Shown: positions 17,946-28,100 of the stretch, in pieces
Position numbering within the stretch: the stretch's first letter is position 1
Layout: every line of letters begins with the position of its first letter
Translations under genes and position numbers: made by a program
The notes under the pieces: model-generated
Seen by the model: only the letters and a program-made list of their open reading frames with translations
Database searches by the model: none
What the model was told of the DNA's origin: nothing
Source of the DNA: Acinetobacter bereziniae LMG 1003 = CIP 70.12
Lineage (GTDB): Bacteria > Pseudomonadota > Gammaproteobacteria > Pseudomonadales > Moraxellaceae
Length of the DNA stretch: 64,000 bases
Direction of reading: 5' to 3'
Assembly (NCBI RefSeq): GCF_000368925.1
Contig: NZ_KB849756.1
Span: 1,846,397 to 1,910,396, forward strand

Positions 17946-18284
17946 TTAAAGTAACTTGGTCCCCAAAGGCACATCCAAATCTGGGACACACAAGGCAACA
18001 TGCCCATCTTGATTATGAAAACCTGTTACTAAACACTCAGATTGAATCGGACCAATTTGTTTCTTTGGGAAATTAATCACAGCAACGACCAACTTTCCAA
18101 TTAAGTTTTCAGGCTGATAGAGTTGGGTAATCTGCGCACTGGATTTTTTAACACCAATCTCCTCTCCAAAATCGACATGTAAAATATAGGCAGGATTACG
18201 CGCCTTCTCAAATACTTCAGCTTGAATAATTTTTCCTACACGTAATTCCACTTTAAGAAAGTCATTCCATTCAATTTGTTGCAT
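17946..18284 (-). CDS. CsaA-like tRNA-binding protein
   Basis: This 112-residue protein consists of one OB-fold tRNA-binding domain, as in the C-terminus of methionyl-tRNA synthetase. It shows KVELRVGKIIQAEVFEKARNP, ILHVDFGEEIGVKKSSAQIT, LVVAVINFPKKQIGP and SECLVTGF. It is the size and pattern of CsaA/YgjH proteins, dimeric tRNA or chaperone-like factors of uncertain role. AGGGAAACC stands before the ATG. No neighbouring gene points to a pathway. Confidence 0.85.
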   Translation of the reverse strand: MQQIEWNDFLKVELRVGKIIQAEVFEKARNPAYILHVDFGEEIGVKKSSAQITQLYQPENLIGKLVVAVINFPKKQIGPIQSECLVTGFHNQDGHVALCVPDLDVPLGTKLL

Positions 18285-18337
18285 TTGGTTTCCCTCTTTC
18301 TATTGATCACCATAAATATCTAGGATCTGCTGACAAT

Positions 18338-18499
18338 TCACCTATGTTTGCGACTATGTGTGTTTTTAGCCGACACTAGGCAAAAAATACGAAATTTAGC
18401 CACTCTAAATGATGAGAAACACTGTTTTACAGGGGAACGACGAAGCGATACAAAACACACGAGTCCCCCCGCTGCAACTTGCGCTACAAACAAAGTCAT
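18338..18499 (-). other. Short basic ORF, possible mobile-element remnant
   Basis: An ATG at 18499 opens a 53-codon frame starting MTLFVAQVAAGGLVCFVSLR and ending AKNTHSRKHR. It is Cys-, Ser- and Arg-rich and has no good Shine-Dalgarno. From memory, similar short frames recur in prophage-like regions of gammaproteobacteria, so it may be a decayed element or the translation of a structured repeat rather than a working gene. I could not confirm this. Confidence 0.25.
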
Positions 18500-18861
18500 G
18501 CTTTTTTTGCTCAGGGTTGTGGTTCAAATTATCTCAGCCGGTGTTATGAAACTTGAAAATAGTCTCGCTATTCTCTTCCTTTCCTTGCGGAGTATATTCC
18601 TCATGCCTGCTCAATTTTAACCTACAGCGCAAGCCATTTATGAAATGTCAACAGCCCTAACATCTTAAATAAATTTAGCCCCATCGACCTTATATGAAAT
18701 GGACAATGAATCATTTAAAAAGGACATTTATTCAACATATCAAATTTTTAAAAAACGAATCTAATTCAATTATATGTCGCTATACTTTACCTGCCATTCA
18801 CTGATTTTTTCTTTCAATTGTTTCTCGCTTTATGCTACATTAGCTGTGCTGATCATAAAGC

Positions 18862-18875
18862 CGTAAACGTTTACG
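18862..18875. promoter_or_regulatory. Perfect 14-bp palindrome, possible operator
   Basis: CGTAAACGTTTACG is a perfect inverted repeat with no spacer, about 105 bases before the DUF2798 gene. It is more GC-rich than its surroundings. It has the form of a repressor-binding site, but no regulator gene lies nearby. Confidence 0.3.
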
Positions 18876-18980
18876 TCAATCAACGTGCCAACATATCTCC
18901 AACAAGGCTTGGAGCTATTTTTTTTCAAAATTTGAATATTTTGATGTGGCACTGGCGTTTGTTGGTTTACGGAGTAAAAA

Positions 18981-19238
18981 ATGCAAAAATCTCAATCTTT
19001 TTATTTAAGAAAAATTCCAAATCGTTATACTGCAATTGTAATGCCTTTCTTTTTATCAATTATTATGACCTTTATTGTGTCATGTATTAGTACGTTGAGA
19101 AGTATGGGTTTCGACAATTTTTCCGTCAATACGTGGGTTTCAGCATGGGGAATTTCATGGCTGATCGCATTTCCAGTATTGCTTCTGGTTTTACCGATTG
19201 TGCGTAAAATAACGATGCTTATTGTTCAACCGAGTTAA
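18981..19238 (+). CDS. DUF2798 family small membrane protein
   Basis: This 85-residue protein has two transmembrane helices: about 17-37 (AIVMPFFLSIIMTFIVSCIS) and 52-78 (WVSAWGISWLIAFPVLLLVLPIV). The pattern with VMPFFLS..MT and WGISWLIAFP is that of DUF2798, a widespread family of unknown function. ACGGAG lies at a good distance before the ATG. It is a single gene closed by a terminator shared with the convergent gene. Confidence 0.82.
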   Translation: MQKSQSFYLRKIPNRYTAIVMPFFLSIIMTFIVSCISTLRSMGFDNFSVNTWVSAWGISWLIAFPVLLLVLPIVRKITMLIVQPS

Positions 19239-19286
19239 TTGGATTAAATTTCAGTTTTTAATCAAAACAGTAAAACACAGAAACGA

Positions 19287-19312
19287 AAAACCGAGGACAT
19301 TTCCTCGGTTTT
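19287..19312. terminator. Bidirectional terminator
   Basis: Perfect 11-bp stem AAAACCGAGGA / TCCTCGGTTTT with a 4-base loop, with As before and Ts after, between convergent genes. Confidence 0.88.
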
Positions 19313-19322
19313 AACGCACCAA

Positions 19323-19658
19323 TTAAATTTGAGTCACTAAATATGACAACATGCCTGCTAGAAACAGCATAGGAACATAACGGTATAAACGTACTAAATA
19401 TTGTTCTAATAATGATGAGAATTCAGTTTTTAACTGAATCACCGTTAAATTTAAAGCATTATAAAAACTGATAATAGATAATGCACTAAATACGCTAATC
19501 GCCATAAACCCAATCACGATTTGACTACTGGCATCAGCATTTTGCCAAAGGTTTAAAAAAAACTGGCTAATCGGCAATAAGCTCAAAATTAAAAGAACAG
19601 ATTTGAGCATCGTCCAATGAAATTGGCTAATTTCATCTGATAATAATAATGCTTTCAT
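19323..19658 (-). CDS. Membrane protein of unknown function
   Basis: This 111-residue protein has three hydrophobic stretches: about 18-35 (LKSVLLILSLLPISQFFL), 48-68 (IVIGFMAISVFSALSIISFY) and a C-terminal YVPMLFLAGMLSYLVT. The ATG at 19658 is preceded by a perfect GGAGG five bases away; an open stretch of 15 codons upstream contains no such signal and is discarded. I do not recognise a family. It is monocistronic. Confidence 0.7.
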   Translation of the reverse strand: MKALLLSDEISQFHWTMLKSVLLILSLLPISQFFLNLWQNADASSQIVIGFMAISVFSALSIISFYNALNLTVIQLKTEFSSLLEQYLVRLYRYVPMLFLAGMLSYLVTQI

Positions 19659-19862
19659 CTCATCCTCCAAGCAATTTAAATTGCCTTGAGAACTATTATG
19701 CAAGCTTTTTAATAAATAAAAAGTCTATTTTTATTCACAATTTATCATTCTTGTAACTATCAAATATGGGAATAATTCTTATTATAACTCTCAAACATTA
19801 ATTATTTAATATAATTGATAAATTTCAATGGCTTATAATATATTTATCAAATAAGAAATATT

Positions 19863-19905
19863 ATCACTTCACTCCACATTTATTATCTCGATAAAGTGAA
19901 GTGAT
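19863..19905 (-). terminator. Hairpin downstream of gspG
   Basis: An 11-base perfect inverted repeat (ATCACTTCACT / AGTGAAGTGAT) with a long loop lies about 35 bases after the gspG stop. No clean T-run follows on the minus strand, so termination is likely but not certain. Confidence 0.5.
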
Positions 19906-19939
19906 TAATTCCATAAAGTACTGCAAAAAATACTTTTAA

Positions 19940-20377
19940 TTATGGCTGGTAATAAATATCAGCATCGTTTCCTTCGCCGCCCTGTTTACCATCGGCACCA
20001 AAAGAATATAAATCAAACTTACGACCTTCTGAACCCGGAATGACATATTGAATATCATTTTCCCAACTGTCTTTTGGATAGCCACCTTTAACATAACCAC
20101 CTGGTAACCAGTTTTTCGCTGTTGCAGGTTGGTTGACCAACGCATCTAAACCACCTTCTTGGCTATTTGGATAATGACCATTGTCCAACTTATATTGATC
20201 AAGTGCACCTGCCACACCTTTTAAAGTAATCTTTGTGGTATCAACTTTGGCTTTTTCTCCACGTCCCATCACATTCGGCACGATCAAAGCGGCAAGTACA
20301 CCTAAAATCACAATCACAACCATCACTTCAATTAAGGTAAAACCTGACTGACGAGTCCTATTCATCTTACGTAGCAT
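19940..20377 (-). CDS. gspG: Type II secretion major pseudopilin GspG
   Basis: This 145-residue pseudopilin is the main subunit of the type II secretion pseudopilus, which pushes folded exoproteins through the outer-membrane secretin. The prepilin site is RQSG|FTLIE with G12 before the cut, F13 as the first mature residue and E17 as the conserved glutamate, followed by a hydrophobic helix VMVVIVILGVLAALIVPNVM. The C-terminal part has GGYPKDSWENDIQYV and LYSFGADGKQGGEGNDADI, the calcium-binding loop of GspG. It lies 35 bases after gspF. Confidence 0.96.
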   Translation of the reverse strand: MLRKMNRTRQSGFTLIEVMVVIVILGVLAALIVPNVMGRGEKAKVDTTKITLKGVAGALDQYKLDNGHYPNSQEGGLDALVNQPATAKNWLPGGYVKGGYPKDSWENDIQYVIPGSEGRKFDLYSFGADGKQGGEGNDADIYYQP

Positions 20378-20412
20378 CTACTTACTCTCTATTCTTTATA
20401 AAAATAATTGGC

Positions 20413-21618
20413 TTAAATCATATTGTTCATATTGACGATTGGCAACATGACAGCAATCACAATCACTAAAACAATACCCGCCATAAATACCAACATTAAC
20501 GGTTCCAACAAGGCCAATAAGGTTGAAATAAATGAAGATACTTCTCGATCCTGCATATCTGATGCACGACTTAGCATTCGATCTAACTCACCAGAAGCTT
20601 CACCGCTTTTAATCATTTGTACCATCATTGGTGGGAAATAACCACAGCGCTCCAATTGCGTTGCCAAATTCCCACCTTCTGTCACTTTTTCTGCAGCAAC
20701 ATTGACTGCATCACGAATGACCCAATTGCTACTCACGGCTGCGCCAATTTTTAAAGCATCGACCAAAGGCACACCTGATTGAGTGAGAATGGACAAGGTA
20801 CTGGCAAAACGTGCAGCATTTATACCACGAGATAATTTACCAATTAATGGCAGTTTGAGCGTTAAACGATCAAAAGCATAATGCCCTGCCGATGTTCGTA
20901 AAAAACGAATCAGTAAGAAGATTCCCACCACACTGGCAACCAAAATAAATGGCCAAGCTTGCCGAATAATTTCACTGGCTTTCATCAAAGCCACCGTAAT
21001 CCAAGGTAAAGCCTGTTTGCTTTGGTCAAACGTTTTGACGATGTCTGGAACAACATAAGTCATCAAGCCCATAACGATTGCAAAAGACATAAACATGAGA
21101 ATAATCGGATAGATCATTGCACCTTGAATTTTCTTTTGCATCGCAAAACGGTTTTCCGTGTAGTCTGCAAGTTGGTCTAAAATTAAATCTAAATGCCCTG
21201 AACGCTCACCCGCAGCAATTGTCGCAATATATAAATCAGGGAAACGCCCTATTTGTTGCATCGCTTGTGCTAGAGAATGTCCTTCTAAAACTTTGGAACG
21301 TACAGAAAGCAAAAGATTTTGCACGTAGACTTTTTCACTTTGTTTGGCAACGGCACGTAAAGCCTCCTCAAGTGGAATTGCAGCAGCAACCAAAACGGAA
21401 AGCTGACGTGTCATGAGTGCCAAATCATAGGCTGAAAATTTACGTTGAAACAAACCCGAACTTTTATTTTTGTCTTTTTGTTCAACAGCATCTACGCTTA
21501 CAGGAATCCATTCTTTATCCCGTAATTGTTGACGAATCTGGCGAGCTGAATCACCTTCTAACACGCCTTTGTGCTGCTTTCCTGAAGCATCAAGCGCAGT
21601 AAATTGATATGCTGGCAT
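20413..21618 (-). CDS. gspF: Type II secretion inner-membrane protein GspF
   Basis: This 401-residue polytopic platform protein has two repeated T2SF cytoplasmic domains (about 65-190 and 265-390), each followed by hydrophobic helices (PIILMFMSFAIVMGLMTYV; PFILVASVVGIFLLI; LLEPLMLVFMAGIVLVIVIAVM). It starts with MPAYQFTALDASGKQHKGVLEGD, the usual GspF opening. It anchors the GspE ATPase to the pseudopilus. Only gspF and gspG are here; as in other Acinetobacter, the remaining gsp genes must be elsewhere. Confidence 0.96.
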   Translation of the reverse strand: MPAYQFTALDASGKQHKGVLEGDSARQIRQQLRDKEWIPVSVDAVEQKDKNKSSGLFQRKFSAYDLALMTRQLSVLVAAAIPLEEALRAVAKQSEKVYVQNLLLSVRSKVLEGHSLAQAMQQIGRFPDLYIATIAAGERSGHLDLILDQLADYTENRFAMQKKIQGAMIYPIILMFMSFAIVMGLMTYVVPDIVKTFDQSKQALPWITVALMKASEIIRQAWPFILVASVVGIFLLIRFLRTSAGHYAFDRLTLKLPLIGKLSRGINAARFASTLSILTQSGVPLVDALKIGAAVSSNWVIRDAVNVAAEKVTEGGNLATQLERCGYFPPMMVQMIKSGEASGELDRMLSRASDMQDREVSSFISTLLALLEPLMLVFMAGIVLVIVIAVMLPIVNMNNMI

Positions 21619-21786
21619 TGTTATGCTCTAATTTTCCCAAATTTTTTGATTACGCTGTTGCGTCATACCCTATAAATCATTCATATTCATGTCTATCAAT
21701 GACGGTTACACTCTAACACAAGCCGAATATGGACATGAAACAATTTCATCACAGCCTCACTAAATTAATGAGCCACTGAATTTAAA

Positions 21787-24012
21787 ATGCCGAATACCAT
21801 TGTTACACCACAAACTATTTATCGTGTTCAAGTTGCTGTTCCAGTGTATTTGAATGACTGTTTTGACTATCAAGTGAGTGCTGAACAGTACGCACAGGCA
21901 GAAATCGGTGCACGTGTTGCTGTGTCTTTCGGACGACAAAATCTTGTTGGGGTGATTGTAAAAAAAATTCCGATTGATGAACCTATAGACTCTCATTTTA
22001 AACTCAAAGCAATTATTGAACTATTAGATGATCACGCTATTCTAGACAGTAAAGTTTTAAATTTATTGACATGGTCATCGCAATATTACCAATTCCCAAT
22101 TGGTGAGGTGATTCAAACTGCCCTTCCTACATTACTCCGCCAAGGTAAACCTTATGATTTATTGGCTCGTGTTTGGAAAGTGATAGATTTACATGCTGAA
22201 GACAAAGTAAAGCGTTCTGAAAAACAACAAGATGCTTATAAAATTCTAAAATTACATCCAAAAGCAACGCAGGAAAATATCCTAAATCTGAGTGGTATTG
22301 AAACAGCAACACTAAAAGTGCTTGAGAAAAAAGCAATTATCCAATTTGCACTTGAACCTCAAAATACTCAACCTGAACCAGTTCAATTGGCTCAGTTGCC
22401 ACTCACTCCCAATGAAGATCAAAAGAAAGCCATCCAAACGATTTTAAAGGCACTAAAGAAATATCAAGCATTTTTGTTAGATGGTTTAACGGGAAGTGGT
22501 AAAACTGAGGTTTATTTACAAGTGATGCACGAAGTACTGAAACAAGGCAAACAAGTGCTTGTTTTAGTCCCTGAAATTGGCTTAACACCACAAACCATCA
22601 GCCGTTTTCAGTCACGCTTTCATTGCAATATTGCATTGCTTCACTCCGGTTTAAATGACAGCAAACGTTTACAAGCATGGCAACATGCACAAACAGGTAA
22701 AGCCTCTATTATTTTAGGGACTCGCTCTGCAATTTATACACCCTTACCTAATCTCGGTTTAATTATTCTGGATGAAGAGCATGATCTTTCATTTAAACAA
22801 CAAGAAGGTTTCCGTTATCATGCCCGTGATGTTGCGTTATACCGTGCGCATTTAGAAAATTGTCCAATTATCTTAGGTTCTGCCACACCAAGTATTGAAA
22901 GCTATTATTTGGCTCGTCAAGAAAAGCTGACACGTATTGAATTAAATCAACGTGCAGGCGTCGCATTGATGCCGAAAATGCATTTGATTGATTTAAAAGT
23001 TGCTAAGAAGCAACATGGCTTAAGTGATGTTTTAATCGGGGAAATTAAAAAGCGTTTAGATAAAAAAGAACAGGTCTTAATCTTTTTAAATCGTCGCGGT
23101 TATGCACCTGTATTAATTTGTGAAAGTTGTGGATGGCAAGCCAACTGCCCAAATTGTGATGCACACTTTACCTTACACTTAAAACCTTATCAGCATTTAC
23201 ACTGTCATCATTGTGGGACGATTAATCGCTTGCCTGATGCCTGCCCACAATGCAATCAACAACAATTAAAACCAATCGGCATGGGAACTGCAAAGGTTGA
23301 AGAAACCTTAATTGAATTATTCCCCAACTTTCCTGTACTTCGCGTCGATCGGGATTCAACTAGCCGTGTCGGCAGTTGGCAGAAAATCTATGATCAGATT
23401 CAAAAAAGTGAACCCACGATTTTGCTTGGGACGCAAATGCTCGCTAAAGGGCATCATTTCCCCTATGTCACTTTGGTTGCAATCTTAGATATAGATGCAG
23501 GTTTACTCAGTGTCGACTTTCGAGCAACAGAGCGTACAGCCCAATTGATTATTCAAGTTGCAGGTCGGGCAGGTCGTGGAGAGAACAAAGGAGAAGTCTA
23601 TTTGCAAACACTTCGACCTGATCATCCTTTATTAAATACTTTGATTCACAATGACTATCGAACCTTTGCCAAGCAAACCTTAAAAGATCGTCAAGCCGCT
23701 TTGCTTCCCCCTTTTCGCTATGCCAGTTTGATACGTTGTGAATCTAAACATCAGGAAGAAAATCTAAAGTTTTTGACTGAAATGACGCAATTACTTCGTC
23801 AAATGTCGGAACCACATTTAATCGATATTTGGGGACCTATTCCAGCTCCAATGGAGCGGAAAGCAGGTCGTTACCAAGCACATGTGGTATTGCTTTCACA
23901 AGATCGAGCAAAAATGCACTTTTATGTGCATCAATGGTGGACCCAATTACTACAGCAAAAACCCTCTACAATGAAAGTAACGATTGATGTTGATCCACAA
24001 GAGTTGAGTTGA
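21787..24012 (+). CDS. priA: Primosomal protein N' (replication restart helicase PriA)
   Basis: This 741-residue 3'-5' helicase reloads the replisome at collapsed forks. The order is: N-terminal 3'-DNA-binding domain (1-100), Walker A in LDGLTGSGKTEVYL, the DEEH box in LILDEEHDLSFKQQEG, and the zinc-binding module with cysteines in CESCGWQANCPNCDAHF and CHHCGTINRLPDACPQCN. The helicase C-terminal motifs are LLGTQMLAKGHHFP and QVAGRAGRG. Length fits the family. It is divergent from gspF. Confidence 0.97.
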   Translation: MPNTIVTPQTIYRVQVAVPVYLNDCFDYQVSAEQYAQAEIGARVAVSFGRQNLVGVIVKKIPIDEPIDSHFKLKAIIELLDDHAILDSKVLNLLTWSSQYYQFPIGEVIQTALPTLLRQGKPYDLLARVWKVIDLHAEDKVKRSEKQQDAYKILKLHPKATQENILNLSGIETATLKVLEKKAIIQFALEPQNTQPEPVQLAQLPLTPNEDQKKAIQTILKALKKYQAFLLDGLTGSGKTEVYLQVMHEVLKQGKQVLVLVPEIGLTPQTISRFQSRFHCNIALLHSGLNDSKRLQAWQHAQTGKASIILGTRSAIYTPLPNLGLIILDEEHDLSFKQQEGFRYHARDVALYRAHLENCPIILGSATPSIESYYLARQEKLTRIELNQRAGVALMPKMHLIDLKVAKKQHGLSDVLIGEIKKRLDKKEQVLIFLNRRGYAPVLICESCGWQANCPNCDAHFTLHLKPYQHLHCHHCGTINRLPDACPQCNQQQLKPIGMGTAKVEETLIELFPNFPVLRVDRDSTSRVGSWQKIYDQIQKSEPTILLGTQMLAKGHHFPYVTLVAILDIDAGLLSVDFRATERTAQLIIQVAGRAGRGENKGEVYLQTLRPDHPLLNTLIHNDYRTFAKQTLKDRQAALLPPFRYASLIRCESKHQEENLKFLTEMTQLLRQMSEPHLIDIWGPIPAPMERKAGRYQAHVVLLSQDRAKMHFYVHQWWTQLLQQKPSTMKVTIDVDPQELS

Positions 24013-24062
24013 GTCGCTGTTGTTTGTGTTCGGTATTTTAGAAGTGGTGTAAGTATTCAATA

Positions 24063-24245
24063 TCATTTAAATTTTTCTGGTATTTCAAAACCACCTCTCA
24101 GAGCAATTTTGTTTAACTCATCAAGGTAGATACATTCTTGTTTTTCTTTATCCCAACGACCACCTTTATCCAAACAGCGGTCTACCTTCATAAAGTTGCA
24201 CCCAGTAATCATCAGACAAATAAAGCTAATTATGGATATTTTCAT
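24063..24245 (-). CDS. Small lipoprotein in the RHS locus
   Basis: This 60-residue protein has a short signal and lipobox: MKISIISFICLMITGC with C16. The mature part has two further cysteines in RCLDKGGRWDKEKQEC, probably a disulfide loop. It overlaps the previous gene by 20 bases. The family is not recognised; I infer an accessory or orphan-immunity role from its place at the end of the rhs run. Confidence 0.6.
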   Translation of the reverse strand: MKISIISFICLMITGCNFMKVDRCLDKGGRWDKEKQECIYLDELNKIALRGGFEIPEKFK

Positions 24246-24708
24246 AGCTTTTCTCTTTTAACTTCACATTAAAATATTCCACCCATTTCTCTAACATTTG
24301 AATTTCACCTCCAGATACGTTTTTATATTTATGCCTATTTATAAATTCTTTTAAGCTATTTATTAATAATTCAGTATCTTCAATTTTTACATTTTCGTAA
24401 AAAATTAAGCTTTGCTCATGATTTCTTGAAATTTTATCACCACAGACAACTAAAATAGCAGTATAAAATTTTACTCTTTGATTACGATCTATAAATTTAA
24501 TTCTTTTAATTTCATAATCCATCGAAGTCCAAAAATAACTAGGAATTTTCTCATTTGGCATCCTCATGCATACATTGATAACTCTAGATTTTAATAGATT
24601 AGACTCCACAAAATTTAATTTATGAAATGTAGAAATCAAATAAATACATCCTATTAAAAGAATACCTATAATTAAAGAAAATAAGAATAATATGTTTTTA
24701 GTCAACAA
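24226..24708 (-). CDS. Membrane-anchored protein in the RHS locus
   Basis: This 160-residue protein starts with a hydrophobic segment (about 5-27, ILFLFSLIIGILLIGCIYLI). LIGC at 18-21 could be a lipobox, but hydrophobic residues after C21 also fit a plain membrane anchor. The start is a TTG at 24708 supported by GGAG nine bases upstream; the next ATG would remove the anchor. The soluble part is Lys/Asn-rich and unrecognised. It lies 87 bases after the 129-residue immunity candidate. It may be an immunity gene left from an earlier toxin cassette. Confidence 0.55.
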   Translation of the reverse strand: MLTKNILFLFSLIIGILLIGCIYLISTFHKLNFVESNLLKSRVINVCMRMPNEKIPSYFWTSMDYEIKRIKFIDRNQRVKFYTAILVVCGDKISRNHEQSLIFYENVKIEDTELLINSLKEFINRHKYKNVSGGEIQMLEKWVEYFNVKLKEKSYENIHN

Positions 24709-24795
24709 TTTCTATTTCTCCATTACAAGTCATCTCTTTATTTAAGGATTACCGCGCTAATAAAAATTTAATAATTTATTTTACCCCAGTCCTCT

Positions 24796-25185
24796 TCATT
24801 CAACATACTTTGAACTTAGCTCTTTACAGACAAAAAAAGCTATTTTTCTTGCCGATATAATAGTTTTATAATTTCGCAAAAAGGTAATTAATTCTGAAGA
24901 CAAAAAATAGTCAACATCCCATACCTCTTCTTTTTCTTTATCTAGCGGTAGATTGTGTATTAAATTCAAAATCATTCCAGCACTACGAAAATCCGAAGAA
25001 TGAACTTGTAATAATACCTCTTTTAAACAGAAATCAAGTATTCTACGCGTACTCTCTACAGGAACGAATGAGGAATTATCAATAACATATTGAAGACAAT
25101 CAACAATATGCTCTTTTGGATTTCCATTTAACAAAACATTTCTACAAGAGATTATGTTTGCGCGAATAGAATAAATAATATCCAT
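24796..25185 (-). CDS. Putative immunity protein for the RHS toxin
   Basis: This 129-residue cytoplasmic, probably all-helical protein has no signal peptide. The start is joined to the rhs stop as TAATG, and an ideal AGGAGG lies inside the end of rhs, so translation is tightly coupled. A small gene immediately after an RHS C-terminal toxin is by rule its antidote. A cytoplasmic immunity protein agrees with a toxin acting on nucleic acid. I do not recognise the family (DCLQYVIDNSSFVPVESTRR and YKTIISARKIAFFVCKELSS are notable segments). Confidence 0.65.
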   Translation of the reverse strand: MDIIYSIRANIISCRNVLLNGNPKEHIVDCLQYVIDNSSFVPVESTRRILDFCLKEVLLQVHSSDFRSAGMILNLIHNLPLDKEKEEVWDVDYFLSSELITFLRNYKTIISARKIAFFVCKELSSKYVE

Positions 25186-28100
25186 TAATATCCTCCTGGT
25201 GTGTACATAAGATCTGCTGGTGTTCTGTAATAACCGTATGGTAATTCAACTCTTTCAATCGGTACTTCAAATATTCCCGATCGGTTAGCTCCAATTATTC
25301 TATGATGACCATCAAGAATATATAGTTGACCATTATATTTTGTTACAGTAACTGGTACTTTCACACCTTGTTGCCTAATACTTTGCGTTAGCTCTTTTAA
25401 ATCTTTCCTACTCATTGTTGGACCATGAGTTGGTCTAAGATTAGTAATTTTTTCATATTCATTAACTCGTCTTGGATTAGCGACACCATTTCCACATTGA
25501 CCTGATGCTTGGGCATTACGTAGGTTTTGGTTTAATTCATTAATATCATTTCGAGTATATCTTGCTGGGCTATAAGTATTACTAATCGTTGGATAGCTAA
25601 ACGAAGGATCATATCTCCGAATTTGATTTATTAAGGATGCCGCTTGATAGTTAATAAAGGCTGATCCACTAGATGGATTTGGAAGTCTTCGGTTAAGTCC
25701 ATTTTCATCAATAAAACTAATCGGATTATTTTCTACATAAGCATAGGTATTTAAACCACCCGCCAAGCCAATCGGATCACTCTGAGTATAACGCCCTATA
25801 CTGGCATCATAGTAACGATTCCAGTTGTACCAAAGCGCACTTTCAACATCAAAATACTGCCCCGGAAAACCTAAGTTAAAGTCCCCAATACTACTGTGAA
25901 CTACTGCACTGTCATAACTACTGAGTTGTGCTTTCCATACTATAGCTTGATTTACATCTGTAATGATCTCTGGGCGACCTAAATGATCATTATGGATATA
26001 GTAAAATTGATTGTTTGTAACGAATCCAATCGGTTGACCACCCAACCAAATATAAATCTTAGACAAACTACCATTTTGCGAACTAGATAGTGGGCTTTCA
26101 GCCAATAAGCGACCATCAACCGAATAAATATAATTAATCGTTCCGCCACTGCCAGATTTACGGCTACGGAGATTAAAAACATCATAGTCATAACTTACCG
26201 TAGTACCGGTATTGACACTTTTTAAACGGTTAAAGCCATCATAAGTATAGTTAACTGTTCCGCCATAACCAGTTTTCTGGATTAGATTACCAACACTATC
26301 ATAGCTAAAACTTTTTGCTTCAGCGCCCGTGGTACTACTTAAGCGATTTCCTTGACCTATTACATAATTCGTCACAGCATTGCTATGACCTGTACGACTG
26401 ATCCGATTGTGATTACTGTCTTGTTGCCATCTTTCAGTGTATTGCACTGAAGAAGCAACATTGAGTTGTCCTAAAGCATCATAGAGATAACTAGTTGTTT
26501 TATTACCATCTAAACCATTATTAATTTGAGTCATCCAGTTATTGGCATTATAACGATGAATTAAATTTTGTACGCCTTGTGAGTTTATATTTGTTAAACG
26601 GTAGTCTAGATCATAGCTGGTTTGTCGTGACAAACCATTGCCATAAGTCCAGCTTTTAATGCCACCATAGGGTTCATAAGTGACATTATTGACTACTGTT
26701 TGTGTGGATGAACCTGTCTTAAATTTAACCGCACTCACTCGATTTAATTGGTCATACTCGTAAATGACTTTGTTGTTGTCATTTTCACGGCTTTCACCAA
26801 TCAAATTGCCGAGATTGTCATAGCTCCAATAGGTTGAATAAGTAACGCCAGCGATTGTTTTGATTTCTACCGCAAGCTGACTGTCTTTGGTATATCCATA
26901 ACCTGTGGAAGTCACTCCATCTGCTGTTGCACACAATTGTCCAATACCATTAGTACAATTGTCATAAACCCAAGTTTGAACTTGATTGCCTGATTGTGCC
27001 TTTATACGACGATTTAAAGCATCATAGCTATACGTTGTAATAACATTATTTGCTCGTGTTAAACGAATTAAATTACCATCATTATCATATTGATATTGGG
27101 TCACTCCTGTATCAGGACTGTTTGTTGATAACAGTTGACCAAACCCATCATAAGCATATGTCGTTATATTCCCTTTAGCATCTTTGATATTAGTTAATTG
27201 TCCAAAAGCATCATAGGAATAAGTAACAGATGAGCCATCACTACGAGATTCTCGACTAATATTGCCTTGTGAATCATAAGAATATGACGTTATATTGCCC
27301 AAAGAGTCTGTTTGTTTGATGACATTTCCATTTGCATCATATTCATAACGTTGGTTTTGCCCATTGTTACCGAGATCCGCAGTGGTCCAACCAAGTTGAT
27401 TATGTTGATTGGCTTTGGAGTAACGAACCGAACCGCTTTCTTTATAGCGAACGCTCAACAGTTGCCCAAGATTTGAATACTGGTATTCTTGGCTATTTAA
27501 AACCTCGCGTCCCCGACCATGAGTAATTTGAGAAACTGTGCCATTATTATTGTAATAGATAGATTCTCTCACGCCATTACGGTCAATCTGCGTGGCACCA
27601 AATGGTCCATATTCAAATATTTGAGTCCGAATCTGATTCTGATCAAGTATTTGTGTAATTTGAGTCGTTTGACCACGAGCATTGTAACGATAGTTTTCGA
27701 TCAAACCATTTGGATAGGTAATTTTACCGACCAATCCTAAGCCATTATAATTTGAATAATATGTTACATGCCCTAATGCATTGGTGTTTTGAATCAAATT
27801 CCCTTCAGAATCATATTGATAAATTGTATTTTTACCATTACTGTTGATCACAACAGCACTCAACATTCCATTGCTGTGTAAACTATAGCCATAGCCCGTT
27901 GCACGACAATTGACTGTCCCTGTTTTATTACAGATGTTCTGACTTTTAAGTCGATAACTCGCAGATTCATTCACACCATAGTAGCTATATACTTCATCCC
28001 GAATTAAACGATTAGAACCATCCAATATTTGGATTTGAGTAATTAAATTTGTTCGTTCAAGATAGCTATAATTTCTGATTTGAGCATTGGCAAGGTTATT

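Larger units (their letters stand above)
18285..18980. other. Long intergenic region with a possible remnant or small RNA
   Basis: Nearly 700 bases separate the csaA-like gene from the DUF2798 gene. The segment at about 18330-18620 is less AT-rich than the rest and holds a short minus-strand ORF (described separately). The segment 18620-18980 is very AT-rich apart from a palindrome at 18862-18875. I found no tRNA and no complete riboswitch. Confidence 0.4.

Noticed and set aside
18500..18560. TPP-riboswitch-like motifs on the minus strand (GGCTGAGA, TTGAACC)
   Set aside because: The required downstream CTGATC-type core and closing stem are missing, and the gene downstream is not a thiamine gene.
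18348..18620. Plus-strand 90-codon ORF
   Set aside because: No ribosome-binding site and composition unlike a protein; it overlaps the possible remnant on the other strand.
18818..19090. Plus-strand 90-codon ORF
   Set aside because: Overlaps the DUF2798 gene in another frame, which has a good Shine-Dalgarno and family match.
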